This document shows positions 6,715 to 12,313 of a stretch of DNA of 15,654 nt, piece after piece. The DNA comes from Candidatus Eiseniibacteriota bacterium (lineage in GTDB: Bacteria; Eisenbacteria; RBG-16-71-46; JAFGJU01), in the NCBI GenBank assembly GCA_016928935.1, contig JAFGJU010000038.1, positions 1 through 15,654 of the forward strand, in the 5' to 3' direction. Each line of letters begins with the position of its first letter. Position 1 is the stretch's first letter. The position numbers and the translations under genes are program-made. Below the pieces are notes generated by a model, which did no database searches, was not told the origin of the DNA, and was given only the letters and a program-made list of their open reading frames with translations.

Positions 6715-6951
6715 GTGTGTAGCAGACAGGGACTCGACCTCACGCGTTTCGCGGCGTCCAGCCGGAAAGACCTGCTCGACCAGAAACGCCTCGAGGCCAT
6801 AAGAAAGAAGATAGCCGACGGTTTCTACAACCGTACCGACGTGCAGCGCAGCATCGCCGACAGGCTCGCCCACTGCTTGGCCGAAAGCCCTTCAGCCGGC
6901 GAGGGGCAAGACGGCGCGGCCGACGGCCCCGAAACTGACGACAACTCGTAG
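6715..6951 (+). CDS. flgM: FlgM-like anti-sigma-28 factor
   Basis: A 78-residue protein whose middle (residues 25-55) follows the C-terminal, sigma-binding half of FlgM. It reads RLEAIRKKIADGFY then ten residues on IADRL, compared with E. coli RVEALKTAIRNGEL ... IADSL; the loop between the two halves is two residues longer. FlgM binds FliA and blocks it until the flagellar hook is finished and FlgM is exported. The N-terminal ~20 residues are short and the last ~20 are acidic and disordered, an unusual order, since FlgM normally ends with this motif. The GTG at 6715 has AGGAGG (6700-6705) 9 nt upstream. The gene sits alone behind a near-consensus sigma-28 promoter, which would make negative feedback on FliA. 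The family call rests on a short motif plus that promoter, so it is good but not certain. Confidence 0.75.
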   Translation: MCSRQGLDLTRFAASSRKDLLDQKRLEAIRKKIADGFYNRTDVQRSIADRLAHCLAESPSAGEGQDGAADGPETDDNS

Positions 6952-6992
6952 GGCTCCACTGACCTTCGCGGTCTCCTCTCTCCCCGCGACTT

Positions 6993-7035
6993 CTGCCGCG
7001 TCCTCACGCCTGGCCGACTCAAGTCAGTTGACACC
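6993..7035 (+). repeat. Direct repeat copy 1 (43 bp)
   Basis: Begins CTGCCGCGTCCTCACGCC and ends CAGTTGACACC. It matches the copy at 7064-7107 except for one inserted base and two substitutions, with a 71-72 bp period. It lies between the FlgM-like gene and the kinase. Copy 1 also contains small dyads (GACT-ca-AGTC, GTCA-gt-TGAC) that copy 2 has partly lost. It could be a regulatory array or the remains of a mobile-element end. Confidence 0.85.
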
Positions 7036-7063
7036 TTGTGGACAGGGACAACCACGCGGGACG

Positions 7064-7107
7064 CTGCCGCGTCCTCACGCCTGGCCGGCCTCAAATCAGT
7101 TGACACC
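7064..7107 (+). repeat. Direct repeat copy 2 (44 bp)
   Basis: Second copy of the repeat at 6993-7035, ending 23 bp before the sigma-54-like site at 7130. Relative to the start predicted for that promoter, the copy centres lie at about -143 and -71. Both copies contain TTGACA near their right end, but no matching -10 follows at 16-18 bp. Confidence 0.85.
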
Positions 7108-7129
7108 CCAGTATGCCGGTGCTAGCTTG

Positions 7130-7146
7130 TTGGCAGATTTTTGGCC
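7130..7146 (+). promoter_or_regulatory. Candidate sigma-54 promoter of kinase gene
   Basis: TTGGCAGA-TTTT-TGGCC keeps the GG (7132-7133) and GC (7144-7145) with the required 10-bp gap and a good -24 half. The -12 half is TGGC instead of TTGC. A start near 7157 fits the GTG at 7203 but not the ATG at 7113. If real, the kinase/activator pair would be autoregulated. Moderate to low confidence. Confidence 0.4.
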
Positions 7147-7202
7147 GGCGGCCCACGGAGGCGGTCGCACTAGCAGTTGTGTTGGTAAGGCACAGTCTTA
7201 GA

Positions 7203-8186
7203 GTGAAACCTCAGGTCAAGAACGGTCGCTCCGGTCCGGAGAGAGCTCCTACACGCAAGCCCAAGAGGGCCCCAGTACGCCGCGGAGGCGGCGGTCGGGT
7301 TCCGGGCGGAGCACGCGGCGGCCTGACTGACAGCGCACGGGGCGGCGTTAAGGGCGTTGCGCCAGGCCGCGCGGAGGGTGCGCGTGGTCCGAAGGACGGC
7401 GGCGCGCCTCGCAGCTCCTCCGAGCAGGACCGCAGGATAGACAGACTCGCCTCTCTGGGCGAGCTCGCCGCCGGGGTGGCTCACGAAATACGAAATCCTC
7501 TCGCCGGCATAGGGACCTGCGCCCAGGTGCTGAGGTCGCGCTTCTCCAGGGACGACGAGCGAGTCAAGTTCGCCGACGTCATCCTGGACGAGGTGGCGAG
7601 ACTGGAGAAGATCATTGAAAACCTGCTCATGTTCGCGCGCCCCAAGCAGCCCCAGTTGGTCAGGCACGACATGAGGGATTCCGTGGAGAGGACGCTCAGC
7701 CTGGTGAGGGAGCAGGCCGAGAAGCAGAACGTGGCAGTGGAGACGCGCTGCCAGGCGCTCCTCCCCGCGGTGTACGTGGACCCCGGACAGATGTCGCAGG
7801 TCCTGCTCAACCTGGTCCTCAACGGCATCCAGGCCATGCCCGACGGCGGCCGCCTCACACTGGAGCTGACGACGGCGCGCAAGAACATACCGGCGAGCGG
7901 TGGGCGGCGGAAGACGGACGTGCAGCCCGTATCGGGCACTCGCACAGTGGAATTCGTGCGGCTCACGGTGTCGGACACCGGAGCCGGAATCTCGAAGGAG
8001 AACGTGGCCAAGCTGTTCACGCCATTTTTCACCACCAAGTCAAACGGCACCGGCCTGGGTCTTTCCATCTCCCAGGCCATCTTGCGAGAACACGGCGGCA
8101 GCATTTCCGTCTCCAGCACCCAGGGAGAAGGTACCAGGGTCATCGTGGATATACCCGTGGAGAAGAGGTATGGCGAACGTAGGTAA
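7203..8186 (+). CDS. NtrB-like sensor histidine kinase, no sensor domain
   Basis: Cytoplasmic histidine kinase that should phosphorylate the activator encoded next. The H-box is ELAAGVAHEIRNPLAGI with the phospho-acceptor His at 94. The ATP-binding domain has the N-box LLNLVLNGIQAMP (Asn 207), DTGAG (258-262) and GTGLGLS (282-288). This is the NtrB/AtoS-type catalytic core. Ahead of it are only ~75 Gly/Arg/Lys-rich residues, apparently disordered, with no PAS, GAF or membrane segment. The input is therefore unknown and probably comes from a partner protein. The start is uncertain. GTG 7203 (327 aa) is preferred because ATG 7113 has no ribosome-binding site, would lie upstream of the candidate sigma-54 start, and leads into rare-codon sequence. 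The TAAGG before GTG 7203 is 12 nt away, somewhat far. The 3' end overlaps the activator gene by 17 nt. Confidence 0.9.
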   Translation: MKPQVKNGRSGPERAPTRKPKRAPVRRGGGGRVPGGARGGLTDSARGGVKGVAPGRAEGARGPKDGGAPRSSSEQDRRIDRLASLGELAAGVAHEIRNPLAGIGTCAQVLRSRFSRDDERVKFADVILDEVARLEKIIENLLMFARPKQPQLVRHDMRDSVERTLSLVREQAEKQNVAVETRCQALLPAVYVDPGQMSQVLLNLVLNGIQAMPDGGRLTLELTTARKNIPASGGRRKTDVQPVSGTRTVEFVRLTVSDTGAGISKENVAKLFTPFFTTKSNGTGLGLSISQAILREHGGSISVSSTQGEGTRVIVDIPVEKRYGERR

Positions 8187-9648
8187 ACTCCAGGAGACCG
8201 GCAAGGGAAACGTCCTCATCGTGGACGACGACAGGAACTTCAGCTGGGGCCTTTGCGAAGCCCTCAAGGACGCCGGGTACAAGGCAGCTTCCGCAGTCAG
8301 CTCGAAAGACGGGTTCGCGAAGCTGTCCGACAGCCCCGTCGACGTCGTGCTGCTGGACTTGAAGCTTGGGGCCGAGGACGGCGTAGACGTGTTGAAGAGA
8401 GTCAAGAAGGAATACCCCGACGTCGCCGTCATCATGATAACCGCGTTCGGCGACATACCGCAGGCCGTGGAGTGCATGCGGAACGGCGCGTTCAACTTCA
8501 TCACCAAGACCGCCCACAAGGAACCGGAGCTCTTCTTCGCCACCGTCGGGAACGCCATAGAGAGTTCTCTCTCCCGGCGCCGCGACAAGCTCCACAGGCA
8601 GGAGCTCAAGCGCTTCTACGACACTGACGACATTGTTGCCGGCAGCGAAGTCATGCTTGAGCTCATACGGAAGGCGGCAAAGGTGGCCGAAAGCCCCAGC
8701 TCGACCGTCTTGGTGACCGGAGAGACGGGAGTCGGCAAGGAACTGCTCGCGAGGCTCATCCACGAGCGGAGCAGCTTCAAGGACGGCGCGTTCGTGGCCC
8801 TCAACTGCAGCGCACTGCCCGAGAATTTGCTCGAGAGCGAGCTCTTCGGCTACGAGAAGGGGGCCTTCACGGACGCCAGGACGCTCAAGAAGGGGCTCTT
8901 CGAGGTGGCGGACAGGGGGACTCTGTTCCTGGACGAAATCGCCGACATGCACTTGAGGCTTCAGGCCAAACTCCTCCGGGCCATCGAGTCCAAGTGCTTC
9001 AGGCGCGTGGGCGGCACGCAGGACATAAGCGTCAATACCCGGATAATAGCGGCCACGAACAAGGACCTCCGCGACGAGGCCGAGGAGGGCCGCTTCAGGT
9101 TGGACCTCTTCTACAGGCTGTCGGTCGTGCCGCTGGAGGTCCCGGCGCTCAGGGAGCGCATGGAGGACATCGGGCCGCTCACAGAGCATTTCATCAAGAG
9201 GTTCAACAGAGAGCTGGGAAAGAACGTGCGGGGCAGCTCGCCCGAGGCCATGCAGCGGCTTCTGACGTACGACTGGCCCGGCAACGTGAGGGAGCTGAGA
9301 AACGTGATAGAGAGGGCGATGCTTCTCGAGACGGACGACGTTGTGCTGCCGGGACATCTGGTGCTGGAGCCGGTGCGGCGGGGCCGTCCCGCGCCGAAGG
9401 AGGCTCCGGCCCCGGCGGGCGAGGAAGGTGCGCAGACGCCGGCCGGTCCTGCTGCGGTTCGGCCGGAGGCCGACACGCTCACGCTTGTTGAGGCGGAGAA
9501 GGCCTGCATACTCAAGGCGCTCAAGCTGGCCGGGAACAACAAGACGCGCGCCGCGCAGATCTTGGGGATTTCCAGACAGACGCTGCGGACGAAGCTCAAG
9601 GCTTATTCGGAAGATGCACCGGGCCTGGACGAAGAGCCGGAGCTCTGA
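8170..9648 (+). CDS. NtrC-family sigma-54-dependent response regulator
   Basis: An enhancer-binding activator that, once phosphorylated, hydrolyses ATP to open sigma-54 promoters. The receiver (1-130) has the acidic pair D19/D20, phospho-acceptor D63, T91 and K113. The AAA+ domain carries Walker A GETGVGKE (184-191), Walker B LFLDE (D255-E256) and the sigma-54-contact loop GAFTDA (231-236), a variant of the classic GAFTGA. A Pro/Ala-rich linker leads to a Fis-type helix-turn-helix at the C-terminus (about 445-485, NNKTRAAQILGISRQTLRTK). Length, 492 residues, is normal. The ATG at 8170 lies inside the kinase gene (17-nt overlap), so the two are translationally coupled partners. Likely targets here are the sigma-54 promoters at 1204, 10889 and perhaps 7130. 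FlgR, PilR and AtoC belong to the same family, so the exact name is left open. Confidence 0.96.
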   Translation: MANVGKLQETGKGNVLIVDDDRNFSWGLCEALKDAGYKAASAVSSKDGFAKLSDSPVDVVLLDLKLGAEDGVDVLKRVKKEYPDVAVIMITAFGDIPQAVECMRNGAFNFITKTAHKEPELFFATVGNAIESSLSRRRDKLHRQELKRFYDTDDIVAGSEVMLELIRKAAKVAESPSSTVLVTGETGVGKELLARLIHERSSFKDGAFVALNCSALPENLLESELFGYEKGAFTDARTLKKGLFEVADRGTLFLDEIADMHLRLQAKLLRAIESKCFRRVGGTQDISVNTRIIAATNKDLRDEAEEGRFRLDLFYRLSVVPLEVPALRERMEDIGPLTEHFIKRFNRELGKNVRGSSPEAMQRLLTYDWPGNVRELRNVIERAMLLETDDVVLPGHLVLEPVRRGRPAPKEAPAPAGEEGAQTPAGPAAVRPEADTLTLVEAEKACILKALKLAGNNKTRAAQILGISRQTLRTKLKAYSEDAPGLDEEPEL

Positions 9649-10490
9649 GCCTGGGCGGTCTCGTTGGAGGTCTCGCTCTCGAGCGTGACCAGCGGCACTC
9701 TGCTCATGTCTCCAGTCTCGCCCGGCACGACCATGTACCCGTCCTGTCTCTCCCTGGCTTCGTGCAGGAGCTCGGCCGCCGCCGCGAACTCCTCGCACAC
9801 GGCCTCGCACAGCTCCTTCGACCCGGCCTGACCCACCACGGCCACGAGCTCCGGCCTGTCCGCGGTCCCGCAGTGGGCGACGAACGCGTCCTTTCCTCCC
9901 ACGGCAACGGCGCATCCCAGGACCGTGCGGGCTGCCTGTTTCAGCATGGCGGTGTACCTGAGCTCGCCGTGCTTCTTCCTGAAGACTGTCATTGGAACGG
10001 CGGCAAACCTGAAGACGCATACCGAGTAGCTCTCGGCCGCGTCGCGACGCCTGTCGATCTCTCTCTTGAGCGCGGCCGGGCCGGGGAGCTTCGTCAGGGG
10101 GTTTGCGGGGTCGTTTCTTCTCTTCCTCTGGAGCAGTCGCTCTACGGCGGACTCGAGCTCAATCGGGTCCACGGGTCTTCTCAACCAGAGGTCCACGCAT
10201 GACGTTAGCCCCGAGGGCTGCTTGATTCCCGGCTCCCGGGTCAGGAACACTATGGCCGGCGCCCGGTTCTGGCCCGCGGCCTGCCGCGCCTTCCGGCAGA
10301 GTTCTAGGCCTCTGCCGCCGGAGAGGTCGTCGGCCACCAGAAGCACGTCCGGCGCGGACCGCTCCAGCTCTGTGACTGCCGACTCGAAAGTGGGCGTCAG
10401 CTTCACCTCGTACTCGTTCGACGCGAAGGTCTCCGTGACCACGTCCGCGAGCGTGGGGTCTCCCTCAGCCACCATGACGCACGTTCTCAA
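9603..10490 (-). CDS. Degenerate receiver-GGDEF protein (pseudo-signalling)
   Basis: A 295-residue two-domain protein that looks like a response-regulator diguanylate cyclase with its active sites erased. The receiver-like part (1-125) keeps the fold pattern, T84 and the Pro of the KP pair. The acidic pair is E9/D11, the phospho-acceptor position is Ala53 (VLLVADDLSGG; Asp54 is one residue off register), and the conserved Lys is Arg105. The second part opens with NPLTKLPGPAALKREI (from 130), the GGDEF-domain start normally read as DPLTGLPNRRAL. The signature itself is GGKDA (198-202) instead of GGDEF, so cyclase activity is unlikely. It may act as a binding scaffold or sensor. The TTG start at 10490 is chosen for GGAGG 7 nt upstream; the open frame continues to 10769 but is low-complexity. 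Its 3' end overlaps the convergent activator gene by 46 bp. Confidence 0.82.
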   Translation of the reverse strand: MRTCVMVAEGDPTLADVVTETFASNEYEVKLTPTFESAVTELERSAPDVLLVADDLSGGRGLELCRKARQAAGQNRAPAIVFLTREPGIKQPSGLTSCVDLWLRRPVDPIELESAVERLLQRKRRNDPANPLTKLPGPAALKREIDRRRDAAESYSVCVFRFAAVPMTVFRKKHGELRYTAMLKQAARTVLGCAVAVGGKDAFVAHCGTADRPELVAVVGQAGSKELCEAVCEEFAAAAELLHEARERQDGYMVVPGETGDMSRVPLVTLESETSNETAQAQSSGSSSRPGASSE

Positions 10491-10540
10491 GAGTCCACCT
10501 CCATGTTGGTGTCGCGGGTCGTGCGGAGCGGGTCTGCGCG

Positions 10541-10564
10541 CGCCGGGCTTGCCCGGCGCCGGGC
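10541..10564. repeat. Nested GC-rich palindromes
   Basis: CGCCGGGC-tt-GCCCGGCG (10541-10558) is a perfect 8-bp inverted repeat. Its right arm starts a second palindrome, GCCCGGCGCCGGGC (10551-10564), so the two hairpins are mutually exclusive. They lie in the leader of the minus-strand gene starting at 10490 and have no T-run. The role is unknown and the extreme GC content makes chance palindromes more likely. Confidence 0.5.
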
Positions 10565-10802
10565 GTCCTCCCCGCTGTGAGGCGCCGCTCGCGCACTCCG
10601 CCCCTCCGCGCGCACTGTGCCGCACCCGGCCGCACACGTGCCGCTCCGCTCCGCGCCGGCCGGCCCTCATATATCTATGTCGGCACAACGGGGCTCCGGC
10701 TTTTGCGACGTCGTGAGGGGTGACAAAACTTGGGCCGAAGGCCCCCTGCAGCAGACAAATTCTTCCCACCTGCCAGCCACAAAGGAGCCGTTCCGGCCCG
10801 CT

Positions 10803-10849
10803 GAAACCGGCCTCGGTCCGGTCCGGTCCGGTCCAGCCGAGGCGGTTTC
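10803..10849 (+). repeat. Inverted repeat overlapping four GGTCC units
   Basis: GAAACCGGCCTCGG (10803-10816) pairs with CCGAGGCGGTTTC (10837-10849), leaving one bulged G. The 20-nt loop is mostly the 5-bp unit GGTCC, present four times in tandem at 10815-10834 and overlapping the arm by two bases. The structure ends 40 bp before the sigma-54 -24 box. It could be an activator site, a slipped-strand length polymorphism, or a terminator-like element with no T-run. Confidence 0.7.
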
Positions 10850-10888
10850 GCCCGTAACTCGTTGTAATTTATAGCGGTTTCTAGGTGG

Positions 10889-10904
10889 TGGCACGCAAGT
10901 TGCT
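10889..10904 (+). promoter_or_regulatory. Consensus sigma-54 promoter of receiver-fliA operon
   Basis: TGGCACG-CAAG-TTGCT is a perfect match to the sigma-54 consensus TGGCACG-N4-TTGCT. Transcription should start near 10915, about 36 nt before the ATG at 10952 and its AAAGGA site. A sigma-54 activator is encoded 1.3-2.8 kb upstream at 8170-9648, so control by that protein is likely. Confidence 0.92.
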
Positions 10905-10951
10905 CTCCGCTGGGGACGGCGCATCTCAACCGGATGCTTGAAAGGAACGCA

Positions 10952-11437
10952 ATGCAGCACAGACGCACTGTCAAGAGGGTGATCATCGTCGACGACCAGC
11001 GGGCCACCGCGTGGGCGCTCGCCGAGAGTCTCACGGAAGACGGTTACGAAACCGTCACCGCCGGAAGCTCCGAAGAAGCTCTCAAGATGGGGCTCGAGGA
11101 GTTCGACGCCTTGATCACCGACTTGAGGCTCCCCGGCATGAACGGCATCGAGCTCACGTGGGCCGTGCGCAAGCAGTGGGGGCCGATGCCGTCCATTCTC
11201 ATCACCGCGTACGGTTCCAACGACGTGATTGCCAGCGCCAGAAAGGCCGGGGTTGTGGCCTGTTTCCCGAAGCCTTTCAAGATCGAAGACATCAAGCAGT
11301 GCCTCAGGAAGGCGCTCGCTGAGAGCCCGGGTCCGCGGCGCAAGTCGACCGGACGGAAGGTCGTTTCCCGGAAGGCCAGGGAGTGCGACAAGCCCCAGCT
11401 CTCGGGTACCGGCACGAGGCAAGAGGAAGGAGCGTGA
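10952..11437 (+). CDS. Stand-alone receiver-domain response regulator
   Basis: A single-domain response regulator of 161 residues with an intact phosphorylation site: D14/D15, phospho-acceptor D57 (ALITDLRLPGMNG), T85 and K107-P108. After the receiver (about residues 8-125) comes a ~35-residue Lys/Arg-rich tail without any DNA-binding or enzymatic domain. It probably acts through protein contact, for example as a phosphorelay intermediate or by binding the sigma factor or a motor component. The ATG at 10952 is preferred over the one at 10934 because AAAGGA (10941-10946) precedes it by 5 nt. It is the first gene after a consensus sigma-54 promoter. Its stop lies 5 nt before the fliA start, so the two are co-transcribed. 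The kinase at 7203 is a plausible phosphodonor (inference). Confidence 0.93.
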   Translation: MQHRRTVKRVIIVDDQRATAWALAESLTEDGYETVTAGSSEEALKMGLEEFDALITDLRLPGMNGIELTWAVRKQWGPMPSILITAYGSNDVIASARKAGVVACFPKPFKIEDIKQCLRKALAESPGPRRKSTGRKVVSRKARECDKPQLSGTGTRQEEGA

Positions 11438-11442
11438 GACGC

Positions 11443-12276
11443 ATGGCCTGCGTGAGAACGACAAACGCGTCACCGCGCTCCGTGGCACGCTCCTCACGGC
11501 GACCGGTCGCGCCTCGTCGCAAGGCGCGTCCCGCGGCGGACAGCCGGCCGGCCAGAACGGTGGGGAACACTAGAGAGGTCGAGCTCGTGGAAAGGTACCT
11601 GCCCCTGGTGAAGGCGGCAGTCGACAGGATCAAATTCAAGCTGCCGAAGACGGTCGACGAGGAAGACCTGACCAACTCGGCGGTCATCGGGCTGATAGAC
11701 GCGCTCAGGAAATTCGACACCCGCAAGAAGACCAAGTTCGAAACCTACGCCATGTGGCGGATAAAGGGCGCCATCCTGGACGAGCTCCGGGCGCTCGACT
11801 GGGCGTCCAGAAGCGCCAGGAGACGGGCGAGGGACATACAGCGCCAGCTCCAGATTCTGGAGCAGAAGCTCGGACGGAGCGTCAGTGACGGCGAGGTAGC
11901 CGACAGCCTCAAGATAAGCTCGAGGGACATGTCCAGAATAGGAGAGGCGGTGAGGGGGAGAGTCGTCCTTTCCATCGACCAGCCCGTCCATCTGGACGAC
12001 GAGTCGGGCCACGTGGAGCTGTCGGAAGTCCTCGAAGACACGCAGGCGGTTGACATGCTCGAAGCGGTCGAGCAGGAGGAATCGAAGAAGATGATTCTCC
12101 AATGCATAAACAACCTGCCGGAACAGGAGAGACTGGTCATTGCCCTATATTACTACGAAGAGCTTACGCTGAAGCAAATCGGCCAGGTGCTCGGCATATC
12201 CGAGTCGCGCGCTTCCCAGGTGCACACTAAGGCCGTGTCCAGGCTTAAGAACAGGGTCAGCAAGGTAATGGTGTGA
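11443..12276 (+). CDS. fliA: FliA/WhiG-type sigma-28 factor
   Basis: RNA polymerase sigma factor of the FliA (sigma-28) class, which transcribes late flagellar and chemotaxis genes in motile bacteria. Region 2 runs from about residue 45 to 115 (LVERYLPLVKAAVDRI, DLTNSAVIGLIDALRKFD, KFETYAMWRIKGAILDELR). Region 3 follows (ARRRARDIQRQLQILEQKLG). Region 4 is near the C-terminus (NLPEQERLVIALYYYEELTL, IGQVLGISESRASQVHTKA). At 277 residues it is longer than E. coli FliA (239) because of an Arg/Pro-rich N-terminal extension of ~42 residues. The start at ATG 11443 is 10 nt after AAGGAG (11427-11432); GTG 11434 is also in frame but too close to that site. It is co-transcribed with the receiver gene from a sigma-54 promoter. 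The sigma-28 site at 6666 and its FlgM-like gene are the obvious target and antagonist. Confidence 0.95.
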   Translation: MACVRTTNASPRSVARSSRRPVAPRRKARPAADSRPARTVGNTREVELVERYLPLVKAAVDRIKFKLPKTVDEEDLTNSAVIGLIDALRKFDTRKKTKFETYAMWRIKGAILDELRALDWASRSARRRARDIQRQLQILEQKLGRSVSDGEVADSLKISSRDMSRIGEAVRGRVVLSIDQPVHLDDESGHVELSEVLEDTQAVDMLEAVEQEESKKMILQCINNLPEQERLVIALYYYEELTLKQIGQVLGISESRASQVHTKAVSRLKNRVSKVMV

Positions 12277-12313
12277 TAAGCCCGCGGCCGGGGCCCGCGA
12301 GCCGGAGGGAAAC

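Larger units (their letters stand above)
10491..10951. other. Divergent regulatory region
   Basis: Non-coding region between the minus-strand pseudo-receiver gene and the plus-strand receiver-fliA operon. It contains a very GC-rich half (10500-10670) with nested palindromes, a short AT-rich patch (10668-10680), an inverted repeat with GGTCC units (10803-10849) and the consensus sigma-54 promoter (10889-10904). On the minus strand GGGCC-TTC-GGCCC followed by AAGTTTTG (around 10747-10723) resembles a small terminator, perhaps stopping antisense transcription from the fliA side. No clear promoter was found for the minus-strand gene. Confidence 0.6.

Noticed and set aside
7113..7202. ATG 7113 as kinase start
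   Set aside because: No ribosome-binding site, rare codons, and a candidate sigma-54 promoter lies downstream of it.
8140..10020. Minus-strand reading frame of 626 codons
   Set aside because: It is antisense to the activator and crosses the pseudo-receiver gene in another frame; it is a high-GC artefact with no recognisable domain.
10629..10643. Minus-strand sigma-54-like site CGGCACG-TGTG-CGGCC before the pseudo-receiver gene
   Set aside because: Spacing is right but both halves deviate and the surrounding DNA is so GC-rich that such matches are expected by chance.
10815..10834. Tandem repeat considered as a CRISPR or minisatellite
   Set aside because: Unit is only 5 bp with no spacers; no CRISPR repeat or cas gene exists in the window.
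10667..11497. Minus-strand frame of 276 codons over the receiver gene
   Set aside because: Shadow of the well-supported receiver gene, with no domain of its own.
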